Shown: positions 1 through 9,393 of the stretch, piece after piece
Layout: the number at the start of each line of letters is the position of its first letter
Position numbering within the stretch: position 1 is the first letter of the stretch
Assembly: GCF_003977665.1 (NCBI RefSeq)
Contig: NZ_RYYV01000014.1
Location: 1 to 64,000, forward strand
DNA length: 64,000 nt
Direction: 5' to 3'
Origin: Dyella choica
Lineage (GTDB): Bacteria > Pseudomonadota > Gammaproteobacteria > Xanthomonadales > Rhodanobacteraceae
The notes under the pieces: generated by a model
What the model was told of the DNA's origin: nothing
Seen by the model: only the letters and a program-made list of their open reading frames with translations
The model's database searches: none
Position numbers and translations under genes: made by a program

Positions 1-186
1 GCGGCACCTCCGCTTGAGGGATGCCGCCATGCTCGCCCTACCTCTGCTCACCTACTGAGACTCGACGCTAATCAAGTGCCAAGCAGGGGAGGGAGCAGGT
101 CAGTGCATTGCGCGGTGCCATCCTCTCCCCTTCTTGACAGGGGAGGGCTAGCGTGGAGTGACGCGAGCGAAGCTCGCGTCCAGCTC
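1..186. repeat. Intergenic edge with partial family-A palindromic repeat
   Basis: No gene can be supported here; the left flank is cut by the window. From about 82 to 150 the sequence holds CAGGGGAGGGAGCAGG and then CTCTCCCCTTCTTGACAGGG. These are arms of the same GC-rich palindromic repeat seen complete at 12229-12348 and as a half element at 713-812. A frame that is open from the left edge ends at a TGA at 56-58, but too little is visible to call a gene end. Confidence 0.5.
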
Positions 187-648
187 TTACCGCAGCGTGT
201 AGCCGGTCACTCGCCACACGTTGTCACCATCCAGGTGAAACGAAATCAGCTCGCGCACGGGCTGCTTTTCATTGGCGAAGCGCGTGGCGAACGCCACGTT
301 GGCGAATAGGCCGGCGGGAAGCTTCTTGCCGTCGGATTCGCTGAAGGAGAGATTGGCCGGCGTGCGGGTTATCAACGTTCCCACCGTCTTGCGATCGGCA
401 CTGACACCTTTCACGAAGGCATCGCGGGCAACCAGCTGCTTGGTCATGCCGGAAGCGCCATCCCATACCTGCCCTTGCTGCCCCTTGTCGACCAGGTCGG
501 CCACCTGCAAGGCCGCCTGTTCGAGCTGCTGGTTGCGCTGGGCGTATTCCTGCGGCGTGGGCTGGTTGGCCGGCGCTGAAGATTGAGCGAATGCACTGGC
601 GGCAACAGCGGCCAGGACGAAGAGCGAAAGTGAAACCATGACTCGCAT
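187..648 (-). CDS. DUF4019-type exported protein
   Basis: The product is 153 residues with an N-terminal signal peptide: a hydrophobic stretch at residues 4-21, then AFAQ as the likely signal peptidase I site. The rest is a single small domain: a helical part with a QQGQVWDGAS segment, then a beta-rich half ending NVWRVTGYTLR. This layout matches the DUF4019 family of small periplasmic proteins, whose function is unknown. A GGGAG lies about 9 bases before the chosen ATG. The gene is followed downstream by a palindromic repeat and stands apart from its neighbours, so it is probably monocistronic. The family assignment comes from the overall pattern and was not tested by a search. Confidence 0.75.
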   Translation of the reverse strand: MRVMVSLSLFVLAAVAASAFAQSSAPANQPTPQEYAQRNQQLEQAALQVADLVDKGQQGQVWDGASGMTKQLVARDAFVKGVSADRKTVGTLITRTPANLSFSESDGKKLPAGLFANVAFATRFANEKQPVRELISFHLDGDNVWRVTGYTLR

Positions 649-712
649 ACTATTCAGCTCCCGAGAATGCTGTTTGAAAAATGACGATCCAACCTCGCAC
701 GTGCGCGATCAG

Positions 713-812
713 CTCCCTCCCCTGCTTCGCAGGGGAGGGTTGGGGTGGGGTTGCACGAGCTTGCCTCCATGTCAGAACTCGCTGCGAGGTTAAGGGCTTC
801 ACCCCACGCCAG
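713..812. repeat. Family-A palindromic repeat, half element
   Basis: A perfect 10-bp hairpin (CCCTCCCCTG, 5-nt loop, CAGGGGAGGG) lies at 715-739. It is followed by TTGGGGTGGGGTTGCACGAG and, further on, CTTCACCCCACGCC. The order and wording match the left half and the centre of the complete element at 12229-12348. It sits between the ends of two genes and resembles a REP/BIME-type extragenic repeat. Confidence 0.7.
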
Positions 813-823
813 ATCGCACAGGC

Positions 824-1660
824 TCAATCACTACGCGAATCCACCCGCACCACCACGCGCCGGTTCGGCGCCAGGCAGTCAATCAGCTTGCTCCGCTTCT
901 GATCCGCGCACTGCACTACCGGGTCGGCCTTGCCACGCCCTTCTGCGCTGATCAGCAGATCTGGCACGCCTTTGGCGGCGAGATACTTGGCTACCGTCTG
1001 CGCACGCCGCTGCGACAACATCTGGTTGTACGCATCGCTGCCGAGCCGATCCGTGTAGCCCAGCACGCCGATGTGGGCGATGCGGTCCTTCTGCTCCAGC
1101 AGGCTCGCAGCCAAGGCATTCAGCTGCGAGCGCCCACCGTTCGTGATGTCCTCAAGCGAGTAGCGGTCGAACGCAAACAAAGCATCCGTTGATAGTGTCG
1201 TCTCCTGCCTCGGCGACTTTGCTACAGGGGGCGGAGGTGGCGGATTCATATAACGCGAACACTCCTCCGGCTTCCAATAGAAGCTGCGGGCCAGCTTGTC
1301 CTCGTCGAACAGGATCTTGAACTGGCATACCGTCACCTGGCCGGAATCCGCCTCGCGAAAGCTGAACACGTAGTTCCACTCGCGCACGCCCCACACGCCT
1401 TCGACGAAATGCGGCCAGCCGATCAGTTGCGAGATCTGCTGCTTGTCCAAGCCGGCGTGCACTTGACGCAAGGCAGCGAGTTCCGGAAACGTACCGCCGC
1501 GATGCATTGGCGTGACGTCATTGGGATTCGGCCACACCAGTTGTTGCGCGTTCGCACCGTCTTTGGCCACGTTGCGGCTGACATTGCCGCAAGCGCTCAA
1601 TCCCAATGCCAACAAGGCCACCGCGACGGCTGAAATCTGCTTTGATGTTTTCATGTTCAT
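824..1660 (-). CDS. tpgA: TpgA-like OmpA-family lipoprotein paired with trimeric autotransporter
   Basis: The product is a 278-residue lipoprotein. The lipobox LSAC puts the lipidated cysteine at residue 24. An SmpA/OmlA (BamE-like) domain follows at about 65-140, containing KQQISQLIGWPHF and GVWGVREWNYVF. A proline-rich linker leads to a C-terminal OmpA-like peptidoglycan-binding domain with GYTDRLGSDAYNQ and LSQRRAQTV. This two-domain order is that of TpgA, the partner of the Acinetobacter trimeric autotransporter AtaA, which anchors the adhesin to peptidoglycan and fine-tunes its surface display. The gene starts 13 bases after the adhesin stop, so the two are very likely co-transcribed. 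I chose the internal ATG at 1660 because GGGAGG lies just upstream; a longer frame begins inside the adhesin gene. The role is inferred from architecture and position. Confidence 0.88.
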   Translation of the reverse strand: MNMKTSKQISAVAVALLALGLSACGNVSRNVAKDGANAQQLVWPNPNDVTPMHRGGTFPELAALRQVHAGLDKQQISQLIGWPHFVEGVWGVREWNYVFSFREADSGQVTVCQFKILFDEDKLARSFYWKPEECSRYMNPPPPPPVAKSPRQETTLSTDALFAFDRYSLEDITNGGRSQLNALAASLLEQKDRIAHIGVLGYTDRLGSDAYNQMLSQRRAQTVAKYLAAKGVPDLLISAEGRGKADPVVQCADQKRSKLIDCLAPNRRVVVRVDSRSD

Positions 1661-1673
1661 CGCCTCCCTGCCC

Positions 1674-4600
1674 TCACCAGACCATGTTGACGCTGCCGCC
1701 CACACCCACGTCGCCGCGCGTGTTGGATGAAGCGGCCAGCTTGAAGATGTAGCGTCCGCTTTCGGTGATGGTGGACAGGCCCACCGCCACGCCGGCTTCG
1801 CCGTGATAGGAACCTATGCCGACGCCGAACGTACTGAGGTTCGGCTGATAGGCCTGGCCCAGGCTGGACATCGCGATGCCCGCGGCGACACCGGCATTGG
1901 CACGCGTGGAGATCGCATTGAGATCGTGATCGATGGCGGCGAATTTCCGGTCGGTGTAGTTCTGCGCCCAGTTCTCCGCCGTCTGGACGCCGGCATTGAC
2001 CTGACCCACGTTGGCCGCGTCGCTCGTTGCGGTGCCGGACGCCACATTGTGGATCTGCGCCGGGGCACCAGCCTGGCCCACGCTGATGCTGCTGTAGTTC
2101 ACCGTGCCGTCGGCGTGCTTGTCGTACTGCACGGAGCCGGCCTGGGCCGACTGCAATTGCGCCACGTTCACCGCATCGGTCGATGCCGTACCAGCGGCCA
2201 CGTTGGTGATCTGCCGCTGATCCGTGGGCGAACCCACCGATACCACGTTCGAACGTCCGCCATCGGTAGAGCCGGCACCCAGCGCCACCGAGTTGTTGCC
2301 CGAAGCGTTGCTGTTGTTGCCTATCGACACGCTATTGCTTCCCGAGGCATTGGCGGATGACCCTGCCGCTACCGCATCCGCACCCGTCGCGGAGGATGCA
2401 TTGCCGGTGGAGTTGGCCACGTAATACTTGATGCCGCCGCTGCTGATGTTGCTGACTGTGCTATTGAGATTGTTGATCGCCGTTGTGTTCGCGCTCACCT
2501 GCTGGTTCGTCGCATACAGCTCCGAACCATTGATCGCATCCGTACTGCTGGAGGTGACCTGCCCGGCCGCCACGTTGGTGATGGTGCGCTCGTTGCCCGC
2601 GCTGCCCACGCTTACCGTACTGGCGGGCGTCGTACCGGCCACCGCATAGGTCGTACCGCCCACCGTCACGCTACTGGTGCTTTTCACCGCCGAGGTGGTC
2701 GACCCGGCACCCAGTGCCACATCGCCCCCATTCGCACCGGCACTGGCGCCGTTGCCGATCGACACCGCATTGCTGGTGCTGGCGGTGGAGACCGGCCCGA
2801 TCGCCACGCTGTCCGTTCCGACCGCCTGCGAATCGGGCAGCGTGGAATTGGCGTGGAAGTACTTGATGCCGCCACCATTGGTGGCGCCGCTGATCTGGTT
2901 CAGCACGCTCTGCACGGAGTTATAAGTGTTGCCGCCATAGCTCAGGCTGGTAGTCACCGCGCCGGTCGTGGAGTTGTAGGTGCTGTTGCCACCGAACGAA
3001 TTGGCGACGCTGTTGCCCAGGTTGGTGGTGGCCGTGCCGAGCGATGCCACCGCCTGATTGGTGGCATACAGCTGGGAGCCGTTGATCGCATCCGTGCTGC
3101 CGCCACTGATGCGTCCCGCTGCCACGTTGGTGATGGTGCGTGGGCTGGTCGAACTGCCCACGCTCACCGTGCTGGTTGGGTTGGTGCCGGCGAAAGCATA
3201 GGTTACGCCGTTGATGGTGGTATTGGGTGTAGCCACCACGGTAGAGGTTACCGAGTTGGCACCCAACGCCACGTCACCTGCCTGCGCGCCAGCGCTGGAG
3301 CCGGCGCCCAAAGCCACATCGGTCGGATTGACGGTGGAGCTACCCGCACCGATCGAAATCGCCTGGATGCCGCTGGCTGTCGAGTTGGTACCCATCGCGA
3401 TCGAATCCTGCAGATTCGTGGTGGCGTTCTCGCCTATCGCCACGCCGCCTGGTGCGTTCTGCTGGACCAGTGCACCGTTGCCGATGCCCACGCCATTGTT
3501 GCCGTTCACCACCGTGCTCGGACCGACCGCAATCGAATCGCTGCCCACCGCCAGCGAATCGGGTGCAGTGGAGTTGGCATGGAAGTACTTGGTGGTGGTG
3601 GTTGCGAACGAGCTCAGTGCACCAGTCAGCTGGCGCACGGTCACCGCATCGTTCGCTTGCGTGCCGTCCGCCACATTGGTGATCTGGCGATACGTGCTTG
3701 CGCTGCCCACTGACACCGCGCCAAGCAAAGTGTGATCTACAGTGTTGTACGGAATAATCGTGCCGCCGATGATACCGCTGGCCGGCGTCAGCGCACGGTT
3801 GGAGACCGATTGCGACCCCAGCGCCACGCTGTCGGTGATCATGGCCTGGGTGTTTTCGCCAAGCGCCGAGGCGTTGCTGGCAGAGGCGGATGCGGCCACC
3901 CCAGCCGCCAACGAGTTGCTGCCGGTCGCACCGTTGTTGCTGTAGTTGGCCTGCTGCGTACCGCCATCGTTGGTGCTGTAGTAATGCGTCAGCTCACTGT
4001 TCACGGAAGTCAGCGAATTGTTGAGACTGGTCACCGCCTGGTTGGTCGCATACAACTCAGAGCCGTTGATCGCATCCGTGCTGTTCTGGCCGATGCGCCC
4101 CGCCGCCACATTGGTGATTGTGCGCTCGTTGCCCCCGCTACCCACACTCACTGTGCTGGCGGGTGTCGCACCGGCAAAGGTGTAGCTGGTGCCATCGAGC
4201 GTAATGCCACCGGTCGTCACCACCGTCGACGTCACCGAACCGGCGCCCAGTGCGATATCGCCCGTGTTGGCGCTGGCCGTAGCGCCATTGCCGATCGAAA
4301 CCGCATTCGCCGTACCCGCGGTGGATACCGGACCGATCGCCACGCTGTTGCTGCCGGTAGCGGAGGAATCGGCCAGCGCTGAATTGGCATGGAAATATTT
4401 GATGCCGCCGCCGCCGTTGACCGAATTGTTGATCTGGTTCAGCACGTTCTGCACGGAGGCGTACGTGTTGCCGCCGTAGTTGAGGCTGGTGGTCACCGCA
4501 CCAGTGCTGCTGTTGTAGGTGCTACCACCCCCCAGGCTGTTGGCCACGCTGTTGCCAAGGTTCGTCACTTGGCTGCCTACCGAGGTAATCGCGCTATTGG

Positions 4601-7600
4601 TGGCGTACAGTTCGCTGCCGTTGATGGCATCCGTGCTGTTCTGGCCGATGCGCCCGGCAGCCACATTGGTGATCGTGCGCTCGCCACCGCCGCTGCCCAC
4701 GCTGACTGTGCTGCCGGGTGTCGTACCTGCAAAGGTGTAGTTGTTGTTGTTGATGGTAGTGCCCGGCGTAGCTACGACCGTAGCCGTGACGGCACCCGAA
4801 CCCAGCGCCACGTCACCCGCATTCACACTGGCGATGGCTCCATTGCCCACTGCAACGCCGTTCGCGACGGAAGCGTTGGCCGCATTGCCTACCGCTGTGG
4901 CGCTGCTGCCCGCAGCCGCTGCACTGACACCCGCCGCCAGTGCGTTCGCCCCGGTTGCACCGGCATTGTTGTAGTTGCTGTCGGTACCTGTAGACGTGCT
5001 GTTGACGCTGTAATCGTGCGTCCTGGCGGCCGTGATGTCGTTCGTCAGCGTATTGGCCACGCTATACAGCTCGGAGCCGTTGATGGCATCGGTGCTGCTG
5101 GAACTGATGCGGCCTGCCGCCACGTTGGTAATGGTGCGCGGGGCGCCAGTGGCACCAACGCTTACCGTGCTCGTCGCATTGGTGCCGGCAAAACCCGAAT
5201 ACGTCACGCCATTGACCGTGGCGGTGGCGGTGTTGACTACCGTCGACGTGGTGGAACCCGAACCCAGCGCTACATCGCCTGCTTGCACAGCCGCCGTTGC
5301 TCCCGCCCCCAGTGCGATCGATTGCGCCTGGCTGGCCGTGGCTGTGTCGCCAAAGGCCAGTGCACTGGCTGCCGTGGCGCTGGATGCATTGCCGAGTGCG
5401 ACAGCCCCCTGCCCGGTGGCATTGTTGGTGTTGCCCAGCGCCACCGCGCCCTGGCCGTTGGCCGTATTGTTTGCACCCACGGCCACTGCGCCATTGCCGG
5501 TAACCGTATTCGGATCACCGATCGCTACCGCGCCGTTACCGTTCGCCGTTTGGTTGGCACCCAGCGCCACCGCGCCGGTACCGCCCAGCACATGCGATTT
5601 GTAACCACCGGCGATCGAACCGACGCCTGCGCCCGCCGCGACCGAGTTCGTATCACCAATGGCAACCGTCGAAGTGGCCAGCGCTTGTGAACCGTTGCCG
5701 ATCGCGGTGGCATCCGTACCCGATGCGCTGGCGCCATTGCCGACCGCCGTGGCATTCACGCCTGCCGCAGCGGCGCTTACGCCCGCAGCCAGCGCATTGG
5801 AACCCGTGGCGCCGGCATTACTGTAGTTCGTATCCGTGCCCGACGACGTGCTGTTGACGCTGTAATCGTGCGTTTGGCTCGCGGTGATGTTCGACTGCAA
5901 GCTGTTCGCCACGCTATACAGCTCAGAACCGTTGATCGCATCCGTGCTGGTTTGGCTGATGCGACCCGCCGCCACATTGGTGAGGGTGCGCGGGGTGCCG
6001 GTTGCGCCGATGCTCACCGTGCTGGTGGCATTGGTGCCGGCAAAACCCGAATACGTCACGCCATTGACCGTGGCGGTGGTGGTGTTCGCCACCGTAGATG
6101 TGGTGGAACCCGAACCCAGCGCCACGTCGCCTGCTTGAACACTTGCCGTTGCGCCGGCACCCAAAGCGATCGCGTTGGTCTGGCTGGCCGTGGCCGTATC
6201 GCCAAGGGCCAGCGCACTAGCTGCCGTGGCGTTGGACGAATTACCCAGGGCTACCGAACCCTGACCGGTGGCATTGTTGGTATTGCCGATGGCGACAGCA
6301 CCGTTACCGTTGGCCGTGTCATTGGCACCTGTTGCTACGGCGCCATTGCCGATGGCGGAATTGGGATCGCCAATCGCTACCGCACCGTTCCCATTGGCGG
6401 TTTGTTGCTGGCCGATCGCCACCGCGCCGGTACCGCCGAGCACCTTGGACTGATAGCCACCCGCAAAGGAACCTGTACCCGCTGCCGCTGCGACCGTATT
6501 GCTGTCGCCGAGGGCCACGGTGGAAGCCGCCAGCGCTTGCGAACTGTTACCAACCGCTACTGCGTTCTGTCCACTTGAAATGGCTGTGCCGCCGACGGCG
6601 ATTGCCCCTGCGCCACTCGCATTGGAGCCATTCATCATGGCAAGCGCAGTCGCGCCGCTTGCAGCAGCTCCCGCACCCAATGCCACGGCATTCGTTGCCG
6701 TGGCGGAAGCCACCGTACCCGCCGCCAGCGAAGACGCACCCGAGGCCGTCACGTCCGTGCCAACACCTACCGCACCCGCCGCGGTAGCACCTGTGCCAGC
6801 GACGGTACGTGCGCCCAGATACACCGTGTTGAGGTTGTTGGCAATGGACTGAAAGCCGATAGCGATGGCATGCGTACCAGAGCTATTGGCTATATAACCT
6901 ACCGATACAGCTGCAGCTCCGCTCCCCACCGTCTGGAAGCCAATGGCCGTGGCATAGTCGGCGTTGGAGGTAATGTCAGTGCCGATGGCAATGGACGATA
7001 TCCCCGTCGATCCAGTGCCCGGCGCGGTACGCGCGCCCAGGTAAATGGAGTTGACGCCGCCAGCGGTGGCTCCCGCACCCACGGCTACACCGTTGTACGC
7101 CGAACCTATGGTGCCGCTGCCCACGGCGACAGAACCCGTCGCTGCAGCGTTGGCAGTCGTACCCATTGCAACGCTGTTGTCCCCAATGGCCTTCGCCACT
7201 GGACCGACAGCAGTCGACGAGTTGCCGCTGGAGACGGAATCTACGCCAATGCTGATGTCAGCATTGCCGGTAGAGGCGACATCCGTACCAATGGCAATCG
7301 CCGACTGCGCTGTCGCCCCGGTGCCCGGTGCACTACGCGCACCCACATAAACGGCATTGGTATTGGAGGCAATGGCTTGATAGCCAAGAGCCGTGGCATT
7401 CGTTCCCGTGCTGTTGGCGGCATAACCAAGTGCAGTGGCGCCCCCTCCCGTGGCCTGGGACGTATAACCCACGCACGTCGTACTGCCGCTATACAAATTG
7501 TAGGGCGCTGCAGCGCAATTCAACGTTTGTGCGTCGGCCCGCTCGCTCCATCCTCCCATCGCCATCAATACCGTCAGCACGCACAGGCTGAGGCAGCGCC

Positions 7601-7724
7601 GCGCAGGAAGTGCGCCATGGCCGCGTTGGCCGACTATGCCACCGCCATGCGATGTTGCCAGCTCAGATGCCACCACGAACTGCCTCAACGAAGCATTCCA
7701 GACCTTGCTGTAAATCTTGTTCAT
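1674..7724 (-). CDS. Trimeric autotransporter adhesin (YadA-like)
   Basis: The product has 2016 residues. It opens with an ESPR-type extended signal peptide (MNKIYSKVWNASL at 1-13), a hydrophobic segment near 44-58 and a likely cleavage after ADA at 65. Most of the protein is YadA-like head repeats (AVAIG, GAVALG and SIALGAGA motifs). These are broken by neck and stalk units of the type ITNVAAGRISQTSTDAINGS and by KYFHANS-type units. The last 90 or so residues form the YadA membrane anchor and end in the terminal aromatic residue (NMVW). It should be a homotrimeric outer-membrane adhesin exported through Sec with its own barrel. GGAG lies 7 bases before the ATG. The TpgA-like gene follows in the same operon, and an AraC-type regulator is encoded upstream. 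The ligand is unknown. Confidence 0.95.
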   Translation of the reverse strand: MNKIYSKVWNASLRQFVVASELATSHGGGIVGQRGHGALPARRCLSLCVLTVLMAMGGWSERADAQTLNCAAAPYNLYSGSTTCVGYTSQATGGGATALGYAANSTGTNATALGYQAIASNTNAVYVGARSAPGTGATAQSAIAIGTDVASTGNADISIGVDSVSSGNSSTAVGPVAKAIGDNSVAMGTTANAAATGSVAVGSGTIGSAYNGVAVGAGATAGGVNSIYLGARTAPGTGSTGISSIAIGTDITSNADYATAIGFQTVGSGAAAVSVGYIANSSGTHAIAIGFQSIANNLNTVYLGARTVAGTGATAAGAVGVGTDVTASGASSLAAGTVASATATNAVALGAGAAASGATALAMMNGSNASGAGAIAVGGTAISSGQNAVAVGNSSQALAASTVALGDSNTVAAAAGTGSFAGGYQSKVLGGTGAVAIGQQQTANGNGAVAIGDPNSAIGNGAVATGANDTANGNGAVAIGNTNNATGQGSVALGNSSNATAASALALGDTATASQTNAIALGAGATASVQAGDVALGSGSTTSTVANTTTATVNGVTYSGFAGTNATSTVSIGATGTPRTLTNVAAGRISQTSTDAINGSELYSVANSLQSNITASQTHDYSVNSTSSGTDTNYSNAGATGSNALAAGVSAAAAGVNATAVGNGASASGTDATAIGNGSQALATSTVAIGDTNSVAAGAGVGSIAGGYKSHVLGGTGAVALGANQTANGNGAVAIGDPNTVTGNGAVAVGANNTANGQGAVALGNTNNATGQGAVALGNASSATAASALAFGDTATASQAQSIALGAGATAAVQAGDVALGSGSTTSTVVNTATATVNGVTYSGFAGTNATSTVSVGATGAPRTITNVAAGRISSSSTDAINGSELYSVANTLTNDITAARTHDYSVNSTSTGTDSNYNNAGATGANALAAGVSAAAAGSSATAVGNAANASVANGVAVGNGAIASVNAGDVALGSGAVTATVVATPGTTINNNNYTFAGTTPGSTVSVGSGGGERTITNVAAGRIGQNSTDAINGSELYATNSAITSVGSQVTNLGNSVANSLGGGSTYNSSTGAVTTSLNYGGNTYASVQNVLNQINNSVNGGGGIKYFHANSALADSSATGSNSVAIGPVSTAGTANAVSIGNGATASANTGDIALGAGSVTSTVVTTGGITLDGTSYTFAGATPASTVSVGSGGNERTITNVAAGRIGQNSTDAINGSELYATNQAVTSLNNSLTSVNSELTHYYSTNDGGTQQANYSNNGATGSNSLAAGVAASASASNASALGENTQAMITDSVALGSQSVSNRALTPASGIIGGTIIPYNTVDHTLLGAVSVGSASTYRQITNVADGTQANDAVTVRQLTGALSSFATTTTKYFHANSTAPDSLAVGSDSIAVGPSTVVNGNNGVGIGNGALVQQNAPGGVAIGENATTNLQDSIAMGTNSTASGIQAISIGAGSSTVNPTDVALGAGSSAGAQAGDVALGANSVTSTVVATPNTTINGVTYAFAGTNPTSTVSVGSSTSPRTITNVAAGRISGGSTDAINGSQLYATNQAVASLGTATTNLGNSVANSFGGNSTYNSTTGAVTTSLSYGGNTYNSVQSVLNQISGATNGGGIKYFHANSTLPDSQAVGTDSVAIGPVSTASTSNAVSIGNGASAGANGGDVALGAGSTTSAVKSTSSVTVGGTTYAVAGTTPASTVSVGSAGNERTITNVAAGQVTSSSTDAINGSELYATNQQVSANTTAINNLNSTVSNISSGGIKYYVANSTGNASSATGADAVAAGSSANASGSNSVSIGNNSNASGNNSVALGAGSTDGGRSNVVSVGSPTDQRQITNVAAGTASTDAVNVAQLQSAQAGSVQYDKHADGTVNYSSISVGQAGAPAQIHNVASGTATSDAANVGQVNAGVQTAENWAQNYTDRKFAAIDHDLNAISTRANAGVAAGIAMSSLGQAYQPNLSTFGVGIGSYHGEAGVAVGLSTITESGRYIFKLAASSNTRGDVGVGGSVNMVW
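5000..6560 (-). repeat. 852-bp internal duplication in adhesin gene
   Basis: Two copies of a segment encoding THDYSVNSTS, then a head block, then a neck unit lie one after the other. The word GTTGACGCTGTAATCGTGCG occurs at 5001 and again at 5853, which gives a period of 852 bp or 284 residues. The copies are similar but not identical. Such repeats allow head-length change by recombination. Confidence 0.7.
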
Positions 7725-8412
7725 CGCTGTCTCCGAAATCCGGTTTCACGGACGCTGGAAGTAGGGCATCCATCTTTGATGCGGGCTACGCGCGCACTGG
7801 ATGGGATTTCCCGGCAGGCAACAGATCCTGAGGCATCGTCTCGGGGGGTGGACTCGATCGCCTGCCGTCCACGTCGATTCGCGGACACATGCCGTCCTGG
7901 CATGGGGAAAAACGGGCAAAGAAATCAGTACGGGATAAAGTCGAGTGCGGTGAGGCACGCTGCCCGGACATTCGGCGCAATGGCGTTGAGAAAGCGGAGC
8001 AAGCGCGAATCGGCGCCGCCGGATGCACGCATGGATGCCGCTGGCAAGCTGCACCCGCCTGCACTGTCGCAGTTATCGTTCATGATCGCCCCCGGCTTCA
8101 TATCCCTGTGGCAGTCGTTGGCGTCATGCCGATGACTGTCGGGTCATTGAAACGGATGGAAGCGGCAAACGATGCACAAAATTGGCATCAGATATAGCCA
8201 TATTTGGCATTTATCATATAAATATGGCAAAACGAGACGCACGTCACGAACGACGCCGGTCACCGAATGGCTTCAAGTTCAATAATTCGGCCCAGTGGCC
8301 TGGCCTTGCCCATGGCAAGTGCCACGACGCTTTCCCTTAGCGCACATTTCGACGCTTGCCACAAGTTGCTTCCTCCCTTACGCCGGGAGTATCAAAGTTT
8401 CAGGCGCAACCA
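7725..8412. other. Intergenic region upstream of adhesin operon
   Basis: About 690 bases lie between the adhesin start and the stop of the AraC-type gene. No frame here has a convincing start, domain or codon pattern. The far part (8185-8235) is strikingly AT-rich for this genome and contains the inverted repeat listed separately. The adhesin promoter should lie here, but I could not fix its -35/-10 boxes. Confidence 0.5.
8197..8228. promoter_or_regulatory. AT-rich inverted repeat, candidate operator
   Basis: GCCATATTT at 8197-8205 is matched perfectly by AAATATGGC at 8220-8228, with a 14-base AT-rich spacer. A nested half-site (TTGGC) repeats nearby at 8182 and 8204. It lies about 470 bases upstream of the adhesin start and 185 bases beyond the end of the AraC-type gene. 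There is no T-run, so it is not a terminator. Binding by a local regulator is inference. Confidence 0.45.
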
Positions 8413-9393
8413 TCAGGAAGCAAAACTGCAGGCCCGCATCAGGGTATCGCTTGGATGCTCATCAAACGCCCGCCGGTAATTGGCCGCAAAGCGCGACAGA
8501 TTCCAGATCCCGCAATTCATCGCCACTGACTTCACCGACAGACGTTTGGTGCGGCGCATGGAAAGCTGGCGGCTCGCTTCGTGCAATCGAAGCAGCGTGA
8601 GATAGCGCGTGGGCGATACACCCAGCAGATCATCGAAACTCATGCGCAGGCTACGGTCGCTGATCTGCGCGGCGGCGGCCACTTCTTCCATGTAGATGTC
8701 GCGCTGCAGGTGGTCGCGCATGAATTGCACGGCCTTGCGGAAAGCCGGGTAGGACGCGCGATAGTTGGCGCAATACGGCAAGAACGACCCGCTTCCGCCG
8801 GACAGTGCCCTGACCGCGCGTTCATCGGCCAGAAAATCCATCGCACCGTTTTCCAGCAATCGCAACAGTTGGTGACTATTTCCTTCCGCCAGTCCCTGGT
8901 ACAGCATCCCGTACAAGGTGCGCAGCGGCATGCCGGCGTGGCATTCGGGCCTGAACAGCGCAAACTGCCTGCCGGACAGGCCGAAGGCTTCGGCATGCGC
9001 GTCGATGCTGCGCTTCACCGCGCCCTGCAGGGGCGCCAACACCATGCTGACGCGCGATCCTCGCCCCAGCATCAATGTGCAGGTGCTGTCAGGCAGTGCC
9101 AACAGCATTGTGTCTTGCGCCAACGACATCCCGGCACACCAGCTTTCCGGTGCCGGGTCGTGCAGATAGCAAGCCAGAAAATGACCGTGCGGCACTACGA
9201 AACGCCCATGCAGCGCGAAATCCGAAACGAAGCTGCAAAAGCCTGCATCAGCGTGCCGGTAACTGCCGAAGGCGCCGGTCAGTCCACCTTCCTGCAGGGA
9301 AATCGCCTCCAGAGCGCAGGTTTCCAGCAGGCGGCGGATGACGGCGAGGCCAGGCAACGGATATTTGCGTTCCACCACTTCCAGCGGTTCCAT
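8413..9393 (-). CDS. AraC-family transcriptional regulator
   Basis: The product has 326 residues. The N-terminal part (about 1-200) is a sensing domain of the kind found in AraC/AraC_binding_2 proteins, rich in beta-type segments. The C-terminal 105 residues are the double helix-turn-helix of the family: EEVAAAAQISDRSLRMSF for the first HTH, and SVKSVAMNCGIWNLSRFAAN with YRRAFDEHPSDTL for the second. It is oriented towards the adhesin operon and is its nearest upstream gene, so control of the adhesin is plausible but unproven. The inducer is unknown. The ATG at 9393 is preceded by GGGAA. Confidence 0.9.
   Translation of the reverse strand: MEPLEVVERKYPLPGLAVIRRLLETCALEAISLQEGGLTGAFGSYRHADAGFCSFVSDFALHGRFVVPHGHFLACYLHDPAPESWCAGMSLAQDTMLLALPDSTCTLMLGRGSRVSMVLAPLQGAVKRSIDAHAEAFGLSGRQFALFRPECHAGMPLRTLYGMLYQGLAEGNSHQLLRLLENGAMDFLADERAVRALSGGSGSFLPYCANYRASYPAFRKAVQFMRDHLQRDIYMEEVAAAAQISDRSLRMSFDDLLGVSPTRYLTLLRLHEASRQLSMRRTKRLSVKSVAMNCGIWNLSRFAANYRRAFDEHPSDTLMRACSFAS

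Noticed and set aside
1-58. 3' end of a plus-strand gene entering from the left
   Set aside because: Only about 18 codons are visible before a TGA, with no recognisable motif.
2853-6578. Plus-strand open frames opposite the trimeric adhesin
   Set aside because: Antisense to highly repetitive YadA head units, with no ribosome sites or domains; the minus frame has a full ESPR-to-anchor architecture.
7725-8196. Overlapping short frames in the adhesin upstream region
   Set aside because: Several mutually overlapping frames of 60-100 residues on both strands, none with a ribosome site, signal or domain.
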